64,000 nt of DNA from Mastacembelus armatus (lineage: Eukaryota > Chordata > Actinopteri > Synbranchiformes > Mastacembelidae). Where the stretch lies: contig NC_046653.1 in NCBI RefSeq assembly GCF_900324485.2, forward strand, positions 23,455,285-23,519,284, read 5' to 3'. The notes under the pieces are model-generated. The model saw only the letters and a list, made by a program, of their open reading frames with translations. It searched no databases and was not told the DNA's origin. The position numbers were made by a program, and so were the translations under genes. Shown piece by piece: positions 60,792 to 64,000 of this stretch (within the stretch, counting starts at the first letter, position 1; every line of letters starts with the position of its first letter).

Positions 60792-61263
60792 GTGAATGTG
60801 AAATGCAGACTCTGCATGTGTCATTCATATTGTAATAGGCAGGAATCTCTGGCGCTGGTGCCCTGAAGCGTTGTTTAGCAGGGATGTTTATACAGGTGAG
60901 AGCTGACAGGTTGTTTGGGGTTTGGTCTGGTTCTGTTTTTGTAATACTCCTAAAATTAGGACTTTTATTTTCTGCTCTCCCATCGCTGGAGTAGATTTAT
61001 TTTATTATGCTACTTTCATATTTTACTTTTACCTTATAGTGGAATTTATCTGTTTTAACTTTTGTATTTTTATTCCCACATGATGTTTTTAGTAGAACAG
61101 AACAGAAGCTCCTATAATTCTGTTGATATATCTTTCACTATTTGCATATAATTTATAATCTGTGTTTGAAGATATAAGATTTAACTGAAACTCTCATTAT
61201 TTTGCAGGACAGTCTTTTTATCAACAGCCTATTGGTCCAACAGATAAGTTCAACTTTTTATCA
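60792..61263. other. Upstream spacer of minus array gene 4, no gene seen
   Basis: AT-rich; no SOX-POU or MARE-SOX module of the kinds seen at the other genes was found next to this promoter. Confidence 0.35.
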
Positions 61264-61277
61264 CTGCCCTCTGGTGG
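61264..61277 (-). promoter_or_regulatory. CTCF-like motif, perfect core match, minus orientation
   Basis: On the minus strand CCACCAGAGGGCAG fits CCASYAGRKGGCRS at all 14 positions. It points toward the plus-oriented motifs at 20.0, 20.5 and 28.1 kb, the convergent arrangement typical of loop anchors. Confidence 0.5.
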
Positions 61278-61767
61278 AGAGGTTCATTTCTGTTACACAT
61301 TAAAACCTTAAATATTATTAAACCTCTGTTTTTAGCCCCTGAACTCCTCTGCAGAGTATGTCATATTTGTTCTTTAACACAAGGCAAAGTCTTTGTGATT
61401 GTGGGACTATAGAAGTTCAGTCTTTCACTGTTGTCACTGTTAAAAACTCCACTATTTATAAAGGTCATACGATCAAAAGCCACTAAACTGACCTCGTTTA
61501 AGAATAAACTTTAAATCTCAAGTGTAAAAAGCTTGAACTGTATAATTTATGGTATCTGAATAAGTACACTGTCACACTACACTATCAACAGATCAAAAAA
61601 GCTCAAGCCTCAGTGTGGTTAAGTGTCAGTGTTTGCAGTATTTTATTCAGTCCTCTGATGAGAGTCAGGATGTCGGGCCAGGACCTCGTCACATCCTTCT
61701 GGGAAAACATGCCGTCCAAATGCAGAGAGCAAGAACAAAACTGAATACACCTGAGCACTGATGCCAT
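61278..61767. other. 3' side of minus array gene 5, no gene seen
   Basis: No coding feature. A minus-strand poly(A) signal follows at 61768-61773. Confidence 0.35.
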
Positions 61768-61828
61768 TTTATTCAGCGTGTGAAACAAGGCAAAGAGCAG
61801 ACATTTCACAAGAACCGTTCTTCCGTCT

Positions 61829-62824
61829 TTAGAGGTCCATGAGACGCTTGATGGAGCCGATCCTGGAGCTGTTGCCACTCCAGTCGCTGAAGCTCCTGTA
61901 CTGGCCGGGCCTCAGGTAGTAGTGACGGCCCCTGTAGTGGGGCTGCTCGTACAGCAGCCAGTGGCCGTCCATCACGTTGCAGGAGTTGAAGTTGGACATG
62001 TGGAAACGGTCCATGATGTTGGGACAGTCGTCCATCAGCTCCATCATCTCACCCCCCATGTCGAAATGCTCGTACAGCCTCACCCTGAAGCTGCCAGTGT
62101 GCTGAAGGGCACAGGAAGGTCAAAGGGTCACATCCCAGTAAAAGCCAATTCAGTCACACATGTCAAAGGTCATGATGCCTCAAACAGATCACTGGTAAAC
62201 AGCACATATGCTTTGCTGAGAGTTAGATGAGAAGATTGGCACCACACATGAAGGACATCTGTCGAGCAGCTAGTTAGCTTAGCTTAGCTTCTAAATGCTA
62301 AAGAACAGAAATGAAGTTACCTGTTTCCATAAATGTCTCAGTATCACACATTTTACCTTCACTGCATATTGTGTGATGTTCAAATGTTTCAGAGATATTG
62401 TTTGTTCGTATTGTGGTGATATACATTATTGGACTCTGACCAAGATAAAAACAGGGATGTGGTTTTACAGAGGGCCTTACCTCAGGGATCTTGCGGCAGG
62501 ACCTGACACAGTCATTCATGCCTGTGATGCCCAGGTAGTCTGCGTACTCCCCCTTCCTCATGAAGTACTGGTTTCCCACATATCTGGGACGGTCGTAGAC
62601 CATGAACATGCCACTCTCCACCCGGATGGAGCGGCAGCGGTCAAACATGGAGTGCAGGTCAGCACAGTCGCTCATGCACTCATAGTGACGTCCTCCAAAG
62701 TTTCTGTCCTCGTAGAAGATGATCTGATGGAGAGGAAACAAGCAGCCTGTCACATTGTTTACATTTTTATTTAACCACAGTGATTCAGAAAAAGCCTGAG
62801 CTGCTGGACACCAACCTTCCCCAT
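61829..62824 (-). CDS. Gamma-M crystallin, minus array gene 5
   Basis: Predicted 174 aa. Exons: 62816-62824 (Met-Gly-Lys), 62481-62723 (donor GTAAGG) and 61829-62101. The exon 1 donor is GTTGGT, a weak site (T at +3). It is the only candidate next to the short first exon. The first domain has [33 protein letters not shown] and [14 protein letters not shown], ending KIPE and lacking Trp. The second opens [15 protein letters not shown], has [16 protein letters not shown] and [20 protein letters not shown]. Its exon 3 is the closest intact relative of the pseudogene's exon 3. Minus-strand poly(A) signal at 61768-61773. Confidence 0.92.
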
Positions 62825-62883
62825 TACGGCTGCTGCTGCTGTAGGTCACACCGATTCCTGTGTGTTTGACCAAAGCCGTTCAT

Positions 62884-62939
62884 CTTTATATACACTATCC
62901 TGTGTGAATCAGTGCTGCCGTGTGTGTTGTTATTCAAAT
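62884..62939 (-). promoter_or_regulatory. Promoter of minus array gene 5, SOX-POU type
   Basis: In gene sense: ATTTGAATAACAA (62939-62927), then TATATAAAG (62892-62884). Spacing to the TATA box is about 47-49 bp, wider than in the other three. A TGCTGAC (half MARE) lies just upstream near 62,951-62,957. Confidence 0.6.
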
Positions 62940-62957
62940 GAGGCCTGGTGTCAGCAC

Positions 62958-63390
62958 AGACTCTACAGGAGTCGTCCCACTCCTGTTTGTCCCTGTTGTG
63001 TTAACAGCTTCCAGCACGAGCCACAGCACAGACAGGTGCTGGAACAGTCCCTGAGCTCTTTTACCATCTTCTCTTTGTTCTGAATGTGTTTTCATGCAGT
63101 AAATAAGAACCTAACACACTGTGTAAACATGAACAACCTAAAGCAAATGGTCTCTGTGTTCTGTACTGCAGCTGGTCAGGACAAATCGGTGTGAACGAAC
63201 TTAAAGCTGAATGTCAAATATAGGAAAACCTTTCTGTTCCTATAAAAACATCTGGGAGACATAAATGATTCATGGTTTAAGTGAAAATAGCTACTAATGT
63301 GAGAACCAGGGGTTTAGGAAGAAATATCAGAATAACAAACATGAGATCCAATGTTTGTTTGTTTGTTTGCCCAAAATGGTCTTTTTATGA
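62958..63390. other. Intergenic, no gene seen
   Basis: Spacer upstream of minus array gene 5, ending in a short GTTT repeat near 63,354-63,369. Confidence 0.35.
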
Positions 63391-63730
63391 CGCAGTTACT
63401 GACGAGGATGGATAGGATCAGGAATGAGTACATCAGAGGGACAGCTCATGTTAGATGTTTTGGAGAAAAAGCCAGGGAAGCCAGACTGAGATGGTTTGGA
63501 CATGTTCAGAGGAGGGACAGTGAATACATTGGTAAAAGGATGCTGAGGTTAGAGCTGCCAGGAAGGAGGCCTAGAGGAAGACCAAAGAGGAGGTTCTTGG
63601 ATGTAGTGAAGGAGGACATGAGGATAGTTGGTGTGGGTGAGGAGGATACAGAGGATAGGGTTGAATGGAGGCAGATGATTCGCTGTGGAGACCCCTGAAG
63701 GGAGCAGCCCAAAGGAGAAGAAGACTTCAA
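63391..63730 (+). mobile_element. RTE-like LINE, 3'-terminal fragment
   Basis: An open frame (63,351-63,698) encodes the C-terminal end typical of RTE-type reverse transcriptase proteins in fish: RLRWFGHVQRRDSEYIGKRM, then LPGRRPRGRPKRRFLDVVKEDM, then EEDTEDRVEWRQMI, ending CGDP. After the stop comes GGAGCAGCCCAAAGGAGAAG, the usual 3' end. The polymerase domain itself is absent, so this is a short 5'-truncated insertion. Its tail reads into AT-rich host DNA. The exact clade is not certain. Confidence 0.7.
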
Positions 63731-63943
63731 CATAAAATATATATATTGACAAGCACAGGGAGAATAGCTTACAATAGATCTGTTTATTTGGTTATTTAAA
63801 ACAATATCATATTGATGTGCCGCCATGGTCATTTTATTCACATGACCAGTTTCCACCAATGCAGGTCTTTTAGAGGAGGGGAAAGGTGTTTTTGAGGAAA
63901 CTGAAATGTAAATAAAATCAATTCCTTTGACCCACAGTCCTGA

Positions 63944-64000
63944 TTAAAACTCTGTGATTCTGCGGAAGGACCCGGTGGTGGCGCAGGTGGCCCCCCAGTC
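63944..64000 (-). CDS. Gamma-M crystallin, minus array gene 6, partial (cut by window edge)
   Basis: Only the last 18 codons and stop of exon 3 are in the window: DWGATCATTGSFRRITEF. This matches the end of minus array gene 2 ([16 protein letters not shown]) better than any other copy. The rest of the gene, including promoter and exons 1-2, lies to the right. A minus-strand TTTATT at 63833-63838 may be its poly(A) signal. The frame is intact as far as visible. The cluster therefore continues beyond the window. Confidence 0.85.
   Translation of the reverse strand, partial: DWGATCATTGSFRRITEF

Overview
The window is nuclear DNA of a ray-finned (teleost) fish. Its right two thirds hold a tandem cluster of gamma-crystallin genes of the aquatic gamma-M type, next to two gamma-S-like genes. 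The repeats are also fish-like: a 5'-truncated L2-type LINE with an open reverse transcriptase frame, an RTE-like LINE 3' end, a worn Tc1/mariner copy, a six-copy tRNA-headed SINE family and many microsatellites. The species cannot be named from the sequence.

Layout. Positions 1-21,300 contain no gene I can support. This stretch holds simple repeats, three SINE copies, a weak MYB/SANT-like ORF and, near its right edge, two CTCF-like motifs. Positions 21,409-24,433 carry two gamma-S-like genes on the minus strand. Positions 26,189-50,858 carry nine gamma-M genes on the plus strand, interrupted by a Tc1 remnant (about 30.2-30.7 kb) and an L2 LINE (44.3-46.5 kb). A probable ghost of a tenth gene (promoter plus exon 1 only) lies at about 49.0 kb. 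Positions 52,942-64,000 carry gamma-M genes on the minus strand: four intact, one pseudogene and one cut by the window edge. A 730-bp GGAT-type array lies among them. In total there are 15 apparently intact genes, one pseudogene and one partial gene, plus the ghost.

Every intact gene has the same plan. A tiny exon 1 encodes 3-11 residues, usually Met-Gly-Lys or Met-Gly-Arg. Exon 2 has 80-84 codons and makes the N-terminal domain (Greek-key motifs 1 and 2). Exon 3 makes the C-terminal domain (motifs 3 and 4). Both introns are phase 0. Products are 174-184 aa monomeric structural proteins of the lens fibre cytoplasm. The gamma-M proteins of the plus-strand array are very rich in Met (26 of 175 residues in one of them), a known feature of fish lens crystallins linked to dense packing and high refractive index.

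Two promoter designs recur. Eight of the nine plus-strand gamma-M genes have a MARE-like site, then a SOX-like ACAATGG (variant in two, absent in one), then TATAAA, with the MARE-like site starting 55-58 bp before the TATA box (49 bp in one). Four other genes, one plus and three minus, instead carry an invariant 13-mer, TTGTTATTCAAAT read against the gene. It differs by one base from the canonical SOX-POU composite site. The coding exons are almost identical between copies, while introns, promoters and 3' flanks are mosaics of different ages. This points to strong gene conversion.
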